IMG/VR virus record: IMGVR_UViG_3300023184_000383
Span: 1 to 30,346 of that record
Length of the DNA stretch: 30,346 nt
DNA from: a virus
Reading direction: 5' to 3' (one strand)
Positions 1 to 8,734 of this stretch are shown here, in pieces (position 1 is the first letter of the stretch; each line of letters starts with the position of its first letter). A program made the translations under genes and the position numbers. The notes beneath the pieces were generated by a model. That model was given only the letters and a program-made list of their open reading frames with translations, ran no database searches and had not been told where the DNA came from.

Positions 1-2529
1 ACCCGAACCACCAGAGCCTCCAGAACCATTAGAACCTGGTTGTCCCTGTGATTGATCACGATTACCACCACCGCCACCGCCAGTTCCTGCGGTTCCAAAT
101 TCGGGTTTTACATTAGGTGAACCTGCTCCTGAACCGCCAGCACCACCACCACCTCGACCACCTTGACCACCGTCTCCTGGAGATTGTCCTCCGCCGCCAC
201 CGCCACCCGCAAAATACAGTGTAGTGCCTGTTAGTGTAGTTGATGAACCTATTCCACCAAGACCGCCTTTTGGTGGTGCCCCATCTGCTCCAACACCACC
301 AGCACCACCGCCACCGCCGCCAGCCCAGTTATAAGCACCAGAACCGCCGTTACTACCTTGACCTGGAGTTCCTGTACCTGCTGCTTCGGGATAACCACCA
401 CCGCCACCAGAACCACCATTTTTATTTGGTGTAGAAGTGCTATATGAACCAGCAGCACCACCACCAAATGAAGTGAAAGAAGAAAATGTTGAGTTCGAAC
501 CTCTTGTTGCTACGCCTGGTGCTGGAGATATTCCTCCAATACCTCCAGCACCAATAATAACTGAATATGATTGTCCTGGTGCTACTGGAAAACCTGTGCC
601 CGATAAGAAACCACCAGCACCACCACCGCCGCCGACTGTATGTCCACCACCACCGCCTCCACCAACAAGAACATAATCAACCGCAGTAATTCCTGGCGGT
701 GCTGTCCATTGACCTGATGCTGTGTATACGTATGTATTTACAGTAGGTTGTACCGCAGGAATAGAAATAACAACTATACCCGATTGACCAGGATTACCAT
801 CACCTAAACCAGTATCAATTCCATTACCACCATTTCCACTATTTGGTGTAGTCGCTGTTCTTGGTGCAGGTCCGGCTGTAGAACTTGCACCTTTACCACC
901 TACTGAATATGTTACAGGTGAACCAGAAAGAGGCGATGCTAATCCTGCTCCTCCAGCGGCACCCGCAGCAGGAACTGTTCCACCCGAACCTCCTACACCA
1001 CCAGCACCCCCACCGCCGCCAGCAGTATAGTTACCATTACCAACAGGAGTAACATCACCGCCATTATTACCTTGTCCTGGTGTTCCCAATCCTCCTGATG
1101 CTCCTCCAGGATAACCCGCAGCACCACCACCAGAACCACCCGATCTTCCTGCTTGTGAACCAGGATAGTTGACAGCAGCACCACCTCCACCACCAACAGC
1201 AATTAATGTACCGAATATTGAATTAGCACCATTTGATCCCATAAAAGCAGGACTAGAATCATTTACTGAACGACCATTTGCTCCACCACCACCAACGATA
1301 ACATTGATTGCAGAATTTGGACCTACTGGATAACCTGTACCTGTTAAAAAACCACCAGCACCACCACCACCACCTGCACCACCGCCACCGCCACCAATAA
1401 TCAAATAGTCTACTTGTGATACATTTTGTGGTACTATAAATTGACCTGTATTTGCGTATGTAAGAATTGCGGAAGGTGGATTAACATAGTAACGAAGAAC
1501 AACTACTCCAGAACCACCAGCACCACCCCATTGACTCCAATACAAATAATATCCACCACCGCCACCGCCACCGCCAGTGCCCGATACTCCTGGTGTTGAA
1601 TAAAATGTAGCATAACTTTTAGAACCATTTCCACCACCAAATGGAGTTCCTTGCCAAGGAGAACCATAACCACCAGTAATAGGTTGTCCAGCATATTGAT
1701 TATCATAAACTTGAGAATAACCGCCACCACCATAACCTATTCTATAAGAACCATTATCAATCGAACCTCCACCACCTCCAGCATATGCGGTATTGGAACC
1801 TGTGATTGATGAGAATATTCCTATGCCGCCATTACCTGCATATTGTCCTGCGGGGTCTGCTCGTTGACCAGCACCACCTGCACCACCGCCACCACCTGTA
1901 CCGCCACCACCAGCATATGGATTACTTCCATAGCCTTGAGAAACTCCACCCGCATAACCTTGTCCCGGTGTTCCTAAACCAGCATTATCTTGTTGAGAAC
2001 CTCCACCACCAGAACCACCTCCATATGCGCCAGTACCTGCCATACCGCCAGAACCACCACCGCCTCCACCGCCGCCAAGCGACCAATTAATTAAGTTTGT
2101 GCCTGTACTAGTATTAAATATTCCTGAGTTCGTACCATTCGAACCTCGTGCTTGAGAAACACTTCCGGCACCACCACCGCCAACTATAATTGTATATGTT
2201 GCTCCTGTTGATACGGATAGTTGCGTACCTGTTTGAAAACCACCCGCACCTGCACCACCACCATAACCATCAGATACCCCACCGCCACCGCCACCACCAA
2301 TAACAAGATAATCTACTTCTGTTACGCCAGTAGGTACTGTCCAGTTTTGTGAAGCATTAAATACTTGAACTGCCTGAAAAGAACCTGATGGCGTTTCTTG
2401 TGGCCATAAACCAGCAAGTTTAAATATTTGTGCTTCATTCAGCGAATAAATGCCTGTAGCAGCACCAGCATAACCACCAGTGGTAATATTTCTTGTACCA
2501 ATAATACCGCCGTTGAAACCTTTTGCCAT
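1..2529 (-). CDS. Glycine-rich modular tail fibre/adhesin, 3' end outside window
   Basis: Open for 843 codons from an ATG at 2529 to the window edge; I checked every codon in this frame and found no stop. The N-terminus (about residues 1-50) is not glycine-rich and carries a G-I-Y-S-L-N-E...A-G-L-W-P stretch like the attachment ends of other phage fibres. Three modules follow, starting near residues 55, 353 and 595. Each opens with a beta head (for example QNWTVPTGVTEVDYLV, GQWTAPPGITAVDYVLV), continues as poly-glycine, and closes with GGSG-V-V. The third module is nearly complete at the edge. The start overlaps the stop of the upstream 127-residue gene by one base (TAATG), so the two are probably translationally coupled. 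It is paralogous to the 1067-residue protein, with the same module order. A receptor-binding role is inferred from family and position; the exact fibre type is unknown. Confidence 0.8.
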   Translation of the reverse strand, partial: MAKGFNGGIIGTRNITTGGYAGAATGIYSLNEAQIFKLAGLWPQETPSGSFQAVQVFNASQNWTVPTGVTEVDYLVIGGGGGGGVSDGYGGGAGAGGFQTGTQLSVSTGATYTIIVGGGGAGSVSQARGSNGTNSGIFNTSTGTNLINWSLGGGGGGGGSGGMAGTGAYGGGSGGGGSQQDNAGLGTPGQGYAGGVSQGYGSNPYAGGGGTGGGGGAGGAGQRADPAGQYAGNGGIGIFSSITGSNTAYAGGGGGSIDNGSYRIGYGGGGYSQVYDNQYAGQPITGGYGSPWQGTPFGGGNGSKSYATFYSTPGVSGTGGGGGGGGYYLYWSQWGGAGGSGVVVLRYYVNPPSAILTYANTGQFIVPQNVSQVDYLIIGGGGGGAGGGGGAGGFLTGTGYPVGPNSAINVIVGGGGANGRSVNDSSPAFMGSNGANSIFGTLIAVGGGGGAAVNYPGSQAGRSGGSGGGAAGYPGGASGGLGTPGQGNNGGDVTPVGNGNYTAGGGGGAGGVGGSGGTVPAAGAAGGAGLASPLSGSPVTYSVGGKGASSTAGPAPRTATTPNSGNGGNGIDTGLGDGNPGQSGIVVISIPAVQPTVNTYVYTASGQWTAPPGITAVDYVLVGGGGGGGHTVGGGGGAGGFLSGTGFPVAPGQSYSVIIGAGGIGGISPAPGVATRGSNSTFSSFTSFGGGAAGSYSTSTPNKNGGSGGGGGYPEAAGTGTPGQGSNGGSGAYNWAGGGGGGAGGVGADGAPPKGGLGGIGSSTTLTGTTLYFAGGGGGGGQSPGDGGQGGRGGGGAGGSGAGSPNVKPEFGTAGTGGGGGGNRDQSQGQPGSNGSGGSGGSG

Positions 2530-2912
2530 TAACTTATCTCTTCAAACGATGTGATAAGATGCAGACGATTATTCGAATCTGCTTTTGCCTTGAGTTGATC
2601 ACCTTCTTCAAGATAAAGTGATTTAGAAAGAACATCTAAGGAAGATTTTGCAGGTACAGTCATTACATTAGCAAGAGCATATGTTGAGTTGCCTGTACCT
2701 GTGGATACATTTTGTGAACCAAATTTAAATAATTCTACTGATACGTTACTAGCATTTGTGCCATCAACATTCGCAATCATAATCGTATTGATTTTGAATA
2801 CTTTACCAGAGTTGACATCATTAACAATAACAGAAGATGAGGTCGTAGTAAGGTTAGCGACATTTGACTTGCCACGAATTGTAGTTACTCCGACTATATT
2901 AGGTGCTGCCAT
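2529..2912 (-). CDS. Small beta-rich virion protein, partner of the downstream adhesin
   Basis: 127 residues, no cysteine, no signal peptide or membrane segment. It shares a pattern with three other small proteins in the window (110, 112 and 112 residues): an early 'I-x-x-I-x-I-A-N' strand, a middle stretch before a 'V-P-A' turn, a late L-x-x-G-D-x-(I/L) strand, and a C-terminal '-E-I-' end. The ATG has a GGAG ribosome-binding site eleven bases upstream in the 23-base gap after the 299-residue adhesin gene. Its stop overlaps the start of the large adhesin that follows. I do not know a named family for it. An adaptor, cap or decoration protein for the adhesin is plausible from the coupling, but this is inference. 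Confidence 0.75.
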   Translation of the reverse strand: MAAPNIVGVTTIRGKSNVANLTTTSSSVIVNDVNSGKVFKINTIMIANVDGTNASNVSVELFKFGSQNVSTGTGNSTYALANVMTVPAKSSLDVLSKSLYLEEGDQLKAKADSNNRLHLITSFEEIS

Positions 2913-2935
2913 TTATTTTTTTCTCCGATAAATCT

Positions 2936-3835
2936 TTAGAATGTTAGTGTACCTGTTGAATTGAATGTGAAGTATCTATACGTACCATCCGATGAATATA
3001 ATCCTGTGGTAACTGCATTTGCTGAACCAATTGGATAACGAATAATAACTTTACCGGAACCTCCAGTACCAATATTGGGTGCTTGAGGTTGACCACCACC
3101 ACCGCCTCCAGAGTTTGTTATTCCTGATGAACCTGTGCTACCACCTGACAAATCTCCTATTGGTGCTGGCATCGAACCACCACCAGAGTTTCCATAACCA
3201 TCTGGATAGTTTGCAACACCTGCACCACCACCGCCACCATATGATGTATTTGAGCCTGAGAATGAAGAGAATATACTCAGTCCACCTTGGCCAAGTCCAT
3301 TGAGTCCTCCACCACCTCCTGCGCCACCAGCACCACCGCCACCTCCTCCACCATCAAAACCAGGTCCACTGCTGGCCGATGTAGCACCAACATAACCTTG
3401 TGCTGGTGAAACATTTGGTATGTTACCTAATCCAGCATTAGAACCATTTTTACTTCCGTTACCACCACCCGAACCACCACTCTGTCCGTAACCTAACGAT
3501 GGTGCTCCCGATCCCGTACCACCACCACCTCCACCACCAGCAGACCAGATAGATGAAACAGAATTACTTATTCCTGAATTGGAACCATTACCAGAACTTG
3601 CAGCACCACCAGCACCCACTGTTATGGTATAAGTTGTACTTGGTGTTAGAGGGTATCCTGTACCTGTACGATAACCACCACCACCTCCCCCACCACCAGC
3701 AAATCCTGCGCCACCACCACCTCCACCACCAACAATAAGATACTCGACTCCTAATGGAGGAAGATACTTACCAACTCTCCTTCCTATTCCAAATGATGAG
3801 GCACCACCATTTGCTAATGTACCTAGAATTGGCAT
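2936..3835 (-). CDS. Single-module glycine-rich fibre/adhesin
   Basis: 299 residues. A short N-terminal leader (MPILGTLANGG...) with basic residues precedes one glycine-rich module (from VEYLIVGGGG near residue 31) that closes with GSGKVIIRYP near residue 255. A final beta segment, Y-R-Y-F-T-F-N-S-T-G-T-L-T-F, ends the protein. The same ending (VIIRYP ... HYTFTGSGSITF) closes the 551-residue adhesin, so these two share a C-terminal cap that the larger multi-module protein ending at 5181 lacks. It starts one base after the stop of the 294-residue shaft protein, with an AGGAT ribosome-binding site. It is likely a small receptor-binding tip or fibre subunit. Confidence 0.75.
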   Translation of the reverse strand: MPILGTLANGGASSFGIGRRVGKYLPPLGVEYLIVGGGGGGGAGFAGGGGGGGGYRTGTGYPLTPSTTYTITVGAGGAASSGNGSNSGISNSVSSIWSAGGGGGGGTGSGAPSLGYGQSGGSGGGNGSKNGSNAGLGNIPNVSPAQGYVGATSASSGPGFDGGGGGGGAGGAGGGGGLNGLGQGGLSIFSSFSGSNTSYGGGGGAGVANYPDGYGNSGGGSMPAPIGDLSGGSTGSSGITNSGGGGGGQPQAPNIGTGGSGKVIIRYPIGSANAVTTGLYSSDGTYRYFTFNSTGTLTF

Positions 3836-3836
3836 C

Positions 3837-4721
3837 TTATCCTAGAGCAAATAAAGAGTTTGAAGCAAATACCGCATATGTGTTCGCAGCAGTTTTCAAT
3901 ACAGTGTAACCATAAATGTTTGTCTCTTGATTTGTGATCACTTGATAAATTGGTTTAGTATTACCAACATAAACAATAGAGTTTGATCCTGTGTTATTAA
4001 TCAAACCACCATCAATATAAAGATTGGCAGAATGACGATTTAATCCATGTTTCACAATTAATGCAACAGTTACAGATTGACCAGTAGTTGTTACTGAGTC
4101 AAATGTATTCTGTGTGTTGGCACGAAGATTAAATGTAATATTTGCTGTACTGTTTGCGTTAAAGTAGTAAACCACATTATTCGCAATATCAATATTAATA
4201 GTTCCATTAGGTGCAATAGCATTTATGTTTGCAGACTCTAATGCACGGGTCAACGAAATAGAAAGATTGGAAGAAAGAACATTTGATGTAATACCACCAC
4301 CAGCAAAGTTGTTAGCAGATACCGCACCTATACCAATATTATTACCTGATATTGCTTGTGTACCAATAAGATTACCTGTGATTTGTCCAGTAACAATGTT
4401 GTTACCACGAACAGAATTGGCAGCAAGTTTTGCACCAGTAACCGAACCATCAGAAGGTACAGATGTTGCTGAACCGTTACCCATATGATGAATAACAATG
4501 TTGTTTGTACCTAATGCTGGTGCTGAACCAAAAATGATTATGTCACCGTTGAGTGTATAATCTACGCCTGGTACTTTATAGACACCTGAGATGAACACTG
4601 CAATAGATGCTACAGATGCTGGAGCACGGGTAAGTTGCCCAAATACTGTAGCAGAACCTGTGCCACTAAATGTGTCTATAATGAACGGTACTGATGAAAC
4701 TTGATTGCCAATGTATGCCAT
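3837..4721 (-). CDS. Tail fibre shaft protein with 10-residue repeats and unknown C-terminal domain
   Basis: 294 residues in three parts. Residues 1-85 form a domain common at the start of phage fibres (F-S-G-x-G-S-x-T-V-F, then I-S-G-V and a Y-T-L-N-G-D-I-I-I-F turn, then G-T-N-N-I-V-I). Residues 94-153 are six tandem decapeptides of the type (V/I)-(S/T)-(G/A)-N-x-(I/L)-x-x-x-(A/G). Residues 155-294 are a non-repetitive beta-rich domain I do not recognise. Parts one and two are paralogous to the 223-residue protein at 10749-11420; part three is absent there. The ATG has an AGGAAAA ribosome-binding site. It probably forms a trimeric fibre shaft carrying its own tip. Confidence 0.75.
   Translation of the reverse strand: MAYIGNQVSSVPFIIDTFSGTGSATVFGQLTRAPASVASIAVFISGVYKVPGVDYTLNGDIIIFGSAPALGTNNIVIHHMGNGSATSVPSDGSVTGAKLAANSVRGNNIVTGQITGNLIGTQAISGNNIGIGAVSANNFAGGGITSNVLSSNLSISLTRALESANINAIAPNGTINIDIANNVVYYFNANSTANITFNLRANTQNTFDSVTTTGQSVTVALIVKHGLNRHSANLYIDGGLINNTGSNSIVYVGNTKPIYQVITNQETNIYGYTVLKTAANTYAVFASNSLFALG
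4263..4442 (-). repeat. Six tandem decapeptide repeats (shaft)
   Basis: Residues 94-153 of the 294-residue fibre protein. The repeats start at V94, V104, I114, I124, V134 and I144, an exact 10-residue period. A hydrophobic residue opens each repeat, followed by S/T/R, G/A/S, usually N, and a hydrophobic residue at position 6. This spacing is typical of beta-spiral or beta-helix shafts. Confidence 0.8.
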
Positions 4722-4732
4722 TTATTTTCCTA

Positions 4733-5146
4733 TTATTCTGGTCTTACTGGTGCATCGCCTTCTGGTTTAGGATATGCATCGTTCACCTCTTTGATCATGT
4801 TATAAAACTTTGTTCCTTTACCTGGTATCTCACTATTGTCTATTGCTTCCCAAAGGGAATTTACAAGAACTGTAATATCAGGATAGTTTGATGCACGATC
4901 TAAAAAGTATTGATGATGCTCAATAAACTTATTCTGATATTCTAACTCTGCCATAATTTCATTCTTCGTTGGCGGTTTGGTATTAGCATCATCCTCCCAA
5001 CGAGTAAACTCAAAATGTCCACCAGATGCCGACATATCGTATCGTGCTGTTGGACGTAATGCTTTGATTGCTGTATCAATGCCACAAACTAATTTATTGC
5101 TACTACCAATTAAAAAGTGTGCATATTCAATTTCTTTGTTATTCAT
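4733..5146 (-). CDS. Possible tail fibre assembly chaperone (XkdW-like)
   Basis: 137 residues, acidic and soluble, with no glycine-rich or repeat sequence, so unlike its fibre neighbours. The first half has A-I-K-A-L-R-P-T-A-R-Y-D-M, then a W-E-D, then K-P-P-T-K-N-E-I-M-A-E-L, a layout reminiscent of XkdW-type phage proteins. The second half (Y-P-D-I ... L-W-E-A-I-D ... F-Y-N-M-I-K-E-V-N-D-A-Y-P-K-P) resembles a tail common in small proteins beside phage fibre genes. The AGGAG ribosome-binding site lies seven bases before the ATG, and a late-promoter-like motif sits upstream. A chaperone or assembly role is inferred from position and composition; the family call is weak. Confidence 0.5.
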   Translation of the reverse strand: MNNKEIEYAHFLIGSSNKLVCGIDTAIKALRPTARYDMSASGGHFEFTRWEDDANTKPPTKNEIMAELEYQNKFIEHHQYFLDRASNYPDITVLVNSLWEAIDNSEIPGKGTKFYNMIKEVNDAYPKPEGDAPVRPE

Positions 5147-5184
5147 TCAATCACTCCTATAAAAAAGTTATACTCAGTATTTAT
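5147..5184 (-). promoter_or_regulatory. Candidate late promoter and strong ribosome-binding site
   Basis: This is the longest intergenic gap in the window (34 bases). On the minus strand an ATAAATA motif (5178-5184) overlaps the stop of the 1067-residue adhesin gene. It resembles the T4 late promoter core TATAAATA. A perfect AGGAG (5154-5158) sits seven bases before the ATG of the 137-residue gene. The distance from the motif to the ATG (31 bases) leaves room for a short leader. A chance match of a 7-base AT motif in AT-rich DNA is quite possible. Confidence 0.35.
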
Positions 5185-8100
5185 GTCCATGTTAGGATGA
5201 CAATTCCCGAACCACCTGCACCTGCTTGTCCTGTTGTATTGTTATTTCTTCTTGCACCACCACCGCCGCCGCCAGTATTTGGTGTTCCAGCAACTCCAGA
5301 ATTGTCAGCATCGCCACCTGCACCTCCACCTCCATTACCGCCTGTGCCTGCTCCCGAAGTAGCACCACCACCACCACCGCCAGCATAGTATGTTGGTGCT
5401 CCAGAATATGATGATAATAATCCTCCTCCACCATTTCCTCCTGGTCCTCCCGGTGATGGTGATCCTCCAACAGCATTAGCACCACCGCCGCCACCTCCGC
5501 CATAATTAGGAGAACCTTGTCCTGTACCACCAGCATTTCCTTGACCCGGTGTTCCTGCGCCACCTAAACCTGTACCGCCGCCGCCACCTCCTGAACCACC
5601 ACTCATTCCGTTAGTTGCTGGAGAAGTAGCAGCACTTGCAGCACCACCACCAATTGCAGTGAACGATGAGAAAGAAGAGTTTGTTCCATTTGAACCAACG
5701 CCGATGTAGGGTGGTGCTGGAGTACCTACGCCGGCAGCACCACCAGCACCGACTGTAATAGCATATTGTGATCCTGGTGTTACTGAAAATCCTGTGCCTG
5801 TGAGATAACCGCCAGCACCACCACCCGCACCACCACTACTACTACCAGCACCTCCACCTGCAACAACAAGATAGTTGACTGTTGCTGACTGTGCAGTAAA
5901 AGTACCTGATGCTAAAAATGTTGCTCTGTTTGGCTGTGATGCTGAATGTTTGAGTATTAGTATACCTGAGCCACCAGCACCACCTAATTGTTGTGTTGCT
6001 CCAGAATTTCCACCACCACCTCCGCCACCGCCGCCAGTGCCAGCAGTTCCATCAACTCCGACTTTACCAGAAACGCTACCTGCTCCACCACCACCTTGAC
6101 CACCAGCACCACCAGAAGTAGGAACATCGTTAGTTGAACCACCTCCACCACCACCAAAATATGTGAGTGTTCCAGTTAGTGTTGTTGATAAACCTGCACC
6201 ACCAACACCACCTGTAGTGGGTGTTCCATTACCACCTGTTGCACCCGCACCACCGCCACCACCAGAACCATAAGAACCTGATGTAGAGGCAGTGCCTCCG
6301 TTATTGCCTTGACCTGGCGTTCCTAAACCACCCGCCACAGGAGTATTGCCAGCAGCACCACCTCCAGAACCACCACCAGAACCACTTGTGGGAGAAGTTG
6401 AACCATTACCACCTCCACGACCACCACCAAGAGAAGTCAATGATGAGAATGATGAATTTGTTCCGTTGGAACCGCCAGTGCCAGATACGGTTCCACCAGC
6501 ACCAATAATGATAGGATATGTTTGTCCTGGTGCTACTGGATAACTTGTGCCCGATAGATAACCACCTGCACCACCTCCACCGCCAGACCAATATCCACCA
6601 GAACCGCCACCGCCAACTAACACATAATCAACCGCAGTAATTCCTGGCGGTGCTGTCCATTGCCCTGATGCTGTGTAGATATATGTTGTGACGGATGGTT
6701 GTGTAGTAGGAATTGAAACGATAACGATACCTGAACCGCCAGCACCTCCTAAACCATTACCGCCACCACCGCCACCACCGCCAGAACCACTATTTGGTTG
6801 AGCAGCAGTTCCATTTCCATTCGTTTGACCATAGCCACCTCGACCTGTTCCACCAACAGTATTTGGACCAGGATTATGTCCTGCGCCACCACCATCAGCA
6901 TATGCTGTGTTTGATCCAGAAATTGATGAATATAATCCTATGCCGCCCCACCCATTTCCAGGTGTTCCATTATTTCCAACAGCACCCGCACCACCACCAC
7001 CACCTCCGCCATTGCTAGGTGAACCATTACCACCATTATTTCCTTGTCCAGGTGTACCTAAACCGAAACGATTAGTAGACCATGATGAACCTGCTCCACC
7101 ACCAGAACCTCCAGATGCTCCATAAGCATCAGTACCAGTTGCTAAAGAACCAGAACCGCCACTACCTCCTCCTCTAGCAACTATTGTTCCAAATATAGAA
7201 TTTGATCCGTTACCGCCTCTAGTCCAGTTACTTGTGCCTCCAACACCACCAGCACCAACGACAACTGTAATTGCAGAATTTGAGCCTACAGGATATCCAG
7301 AACCAGCAAGATAACCACCTGCACCACCACCTCCAGCATCAGTATCAGCGCCACCACCGCCACCAGCAACGACAAGATAATCTACTTGTGATACATTTGC
7401 TGGTACGATGAATTGACCTGTGTTAGAAAATATAAAGATGCCATTTACTGATGTACTTTGTGTCCATTTGAGTACAATAACGCCTGAACCACCAGCACCA
7501 CCACCATATGATGTGCCACCCGGATCAGTATAACCGCCACCTCCACCACCGCTTCCTTGATTTATACTTGCAGAATTTCCTGTTGATGCGGCTGGTGTTG
7601 ACAATCCATTAGCAGCACCAAATAAAGCATTTCCACCACCACCATAACCGAATGGATATGCTGCTCCTGGACCATAAACACTTCCACCGCCACCGCCAGC
7701 ATAACCAGTATTAGAACCCGATATTGATGAGAATATGCCTATACCACCATTACCCGAATCATTTCCTGTAGCACCAGCACCACCAGCACCACCACCGCCA
7801 CCAGAACGATCATAAGGAGAAGAAGGACCACCATTAGGAGCACCTCGTCCACCATTATTTCCTTGACCCAGAGTTCCTAAACCACCAAGACCACCTGCGG
7901 GGTATCTACCACCACCTCCACCAGAACCACCAGACATACCATTACCAGCATCGGTACCACCTCCACCGCCACCACCAATTGTCCAAATAACTAAAGGTGT
8001 GCCACTGCTTGTGACAAATATTCCTGAGTTTGTTCCATTTGCTCCAGTTGCGCCTGGTGCAGCAGCACCTCCAGCACCACCGGAACCGATTGCGATAGTG

Positions 8101-8384
8101 TATGTTGTGCCAGGATTTACAGTAAGTCCTGTTCCTGTAATAACACCACCAGCACCTCCACCTCCACCAATACGACCACCACCGCCACCGCCGCCAGCAA
8201 GAACAAGGTACTCAACTTCAGTTATACCAGTAGGAACTGTCCATGTTTGCGATGTTAAAAATACTTGTGATACACTACGAGTTGTTGGAGCAGCAGGACC
8301 AGGTGCAGCACCACCGCCACCAGTGCCTGGCACAGTCATGCGTTTGAGTGAAACTTTGTTTAATGCTATTCTATTGAGTGCCAT
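5181..8384 (-). CDS. Four-module glycine-rich tail fibre/adhesin
   Basis: 1067 residues. A short basic leader (MALNRIALNKVSLKRMTVPG) and an alanine/proline linker precede four ~250-residue modules at about 41-308, 313-560, 566-815 and 820-1067. Each has a beta head (TWTVPTGITEVEYLV, GQFIVPANVSQVDYLV, GQWTAPPGITAVDYVL, GTFTAQSATVNYLV), a long poly-glycine body with recurrent G-T-P-G-Q-G-N-N-G-G and S-I-S-G-S-N-T-x-Y-A-x-G-G-G motifs, and a closing G-G-A-G-G-S-G-(I/V)-(V/L)-I strand. The protein stops directly after module IV. Poly-glycine bodies of this kind pack as polyglycine-II helix sandwiches in the gp38 adhesin of phage S16, so a host-receptor-binding role is likely. The start overlaps the stop of the upstream 112-residue gene (TAATG). 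Confidence 0.82.
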   Translation of the reverse strand: MALNRIALNKVSLKRMTVPGTGGGGAAPGPAAPTTRSVSQVFLTSQTWTVPTGITEVEYLVLAGGGGGGGRIGGGGGAGGVITGTGLTVNPGTTYTIAIGSGGAGGAAAPGATGANGTNSGIFVTSSGTPLVIWTIGGGGGGGTDAGNGMSGGSGGGGGRYPAGGLGGLGTLGQGNNGGRGAPNGGPSSPYDRSGGGGGAGGAGATGNDSGNGGIGIFSSISGSNTGYAGGGGGSVYGPGAAYPFGYGGGGNALFGAANGLSTPAASTGNSASINQGSGGGGGGYTDPGGTSYGGGAGGSGVIVLKWTQSTSVNGIFIFSNTGQFIVPANVSQVDYLVVAGGGGGADTDAGGGGAGGYLAGSGYPVGSNSAITVVVGAGGVGGTSNWTRGGNGSNSIFGTIVARGGGSGGSGSLATGTDAYGASGGSGGGAGSSWSTNRFGLGTPGQGNNGGNGSPSNGGGGGGGAGAVGNNGTPGNGWGGIGLYSSISGSNTAYADGGGAGHNPGPNTVGGTGRGGYGQTNGNGTAAQPNSGSGGGGGGGGNGLGGAGGSGIVIVSIPTTQPSVTTYIYTASGQWTAPPGITAVDYVLVGGGGSGGYWSGGGGGAGGYLSGTSYPVAPGQTYPIIIGAGGTVSGTGGSNGTNSSFSSLTSLGGGRGGGNGSTSPTSGSGGGSGGGAAGNTPVAGGLGTPGQGNNGGTASTSGSYGSGGGGGAGATGGNGTPTTGGVGGAGLSTTLTGTLTYFGGGGGGSTNDVPTSGGAGGQGGGGAGSVSGKVGVDGTAGTGGGGGGGGGNSGATQQLGGAGGSGILILKHSASQPNRATFLASGTFTAQSATVNYLVVAGGGAGSSSGGAGGGAGGYLTGTGFSVTPGSQYAITVGAGGAAGVGTPAPPYIGVGSNGTNSSFSSFTAIGGGAASAATSPATNGMSGGSGGGGGGTGLGGAGTPGQGNAGGTGQGSPNYGGGGGGGANAVGGSPSPGGPGGNGGGGLLSSYSGAPTYYAGGGGGGATSGAGTGGNGGGGAGGDADNSGVAGTPNTGGGGGGARRNNNTTGQAGAGGSGIVILTWT
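5184..8264 (-). repeat. Four tandem ~250-residue glycine-rich modules
   Basis: Module I spans about 7461-8264, II 6705-7448, III 5940-6689 and IV 5184-5927, with linkers of only a few residues between them. Modules I, II and III correspond in order to the three modules of the adhesin at 1-2529 (about 1470-2367, 755-1468 and 1-745). Module IV has no counterpart there within this window. Confidence 0.8.
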
Positions 8385-8722
8385 TAGTAGACTTCAGTGC
8401 CGAATGCTGAGAATGCTAATAGAGATGTATTAGCATTTACTGATATCTGTGAACCTGCGGCAAGAGTAATACCAAGTGTCAATGTAATCGCATCACGACC
8501 TGGCACATTGATACCATAAGCAAGATAGTTTCCATTAGCAATAGGAGAACCGGAAGTGTTTGCAGCAATTCTAAATGCTGCGCCATTTGCTGCGTTCTCA
8601 TCTAAGTTGGCAATAGTAATTGATGAGATGATTGCAGAGTTACCTGCTGGAACGGTATACAAGTTTGTCAGTATGTTTGCTGTCGAACTTTGTTGTCCTA
8701 ATATTTTATATGATCTTGCCAT
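8384..8722 (-). CDS. Small beta-rich virion protein, copy 2 of a paralogous pair
   Basis: 112 residues. It is a clear paralogue of the equally long protein at 10397-10735; an ungapped alignment by eye gives roughly half identical residues, with shared ILGQ, YTVP, NYLAY, NVPG-x-D, TLTLG, AGSQ-x-SV and FGTE motifs. There are no catalytic-looking residues, and the alternating hydrophobic pattern suggests a beta sandwich. The ATG follows a purine-only run (AGAAAAGAAAAA) after the 551-residue adhesin. The stop overlaps the start of the 1067-residue adhesin by one base. Each copy of this pair therefore sits directly before a glycine-rich adhesin. Function unknown; a partner or adaptor is inferred. 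Confidence 0.75.
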   Translation of the reverse strand: MARSYKILGQQSSTANILTNLYTVPAGNSAIISSITIANLDENAANGAAFRIAANTSGSPIANGNYLAYGINVPGRDAITLTLGITLAAGSQISVNANTSLLAFSAFGTEVY

Positions 8723-8734
8723 TTTTTCTTTTCT

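Noticed and set aside
1-2529. Possible frameshift or broken gene at the left edge
   Set aside because: All 843 codons from the ATG at 2529 to base 1 were checked and contain no stop. The gene is simply cut by the window.
5875-6099. Plus-strand open frames rich in proline or histidine opposite the adhesin genes (also near 437-676, 6346-6543, 6907-7125 and 7999-8433)
   Set aside because: They are the antisense of glycine-codon tracts (GGN read backwards gives Pro/His/Thr/Ser codons), have no ribosome-binding sites, and lie wholly inside minus-strand genes with recognisable repeats.
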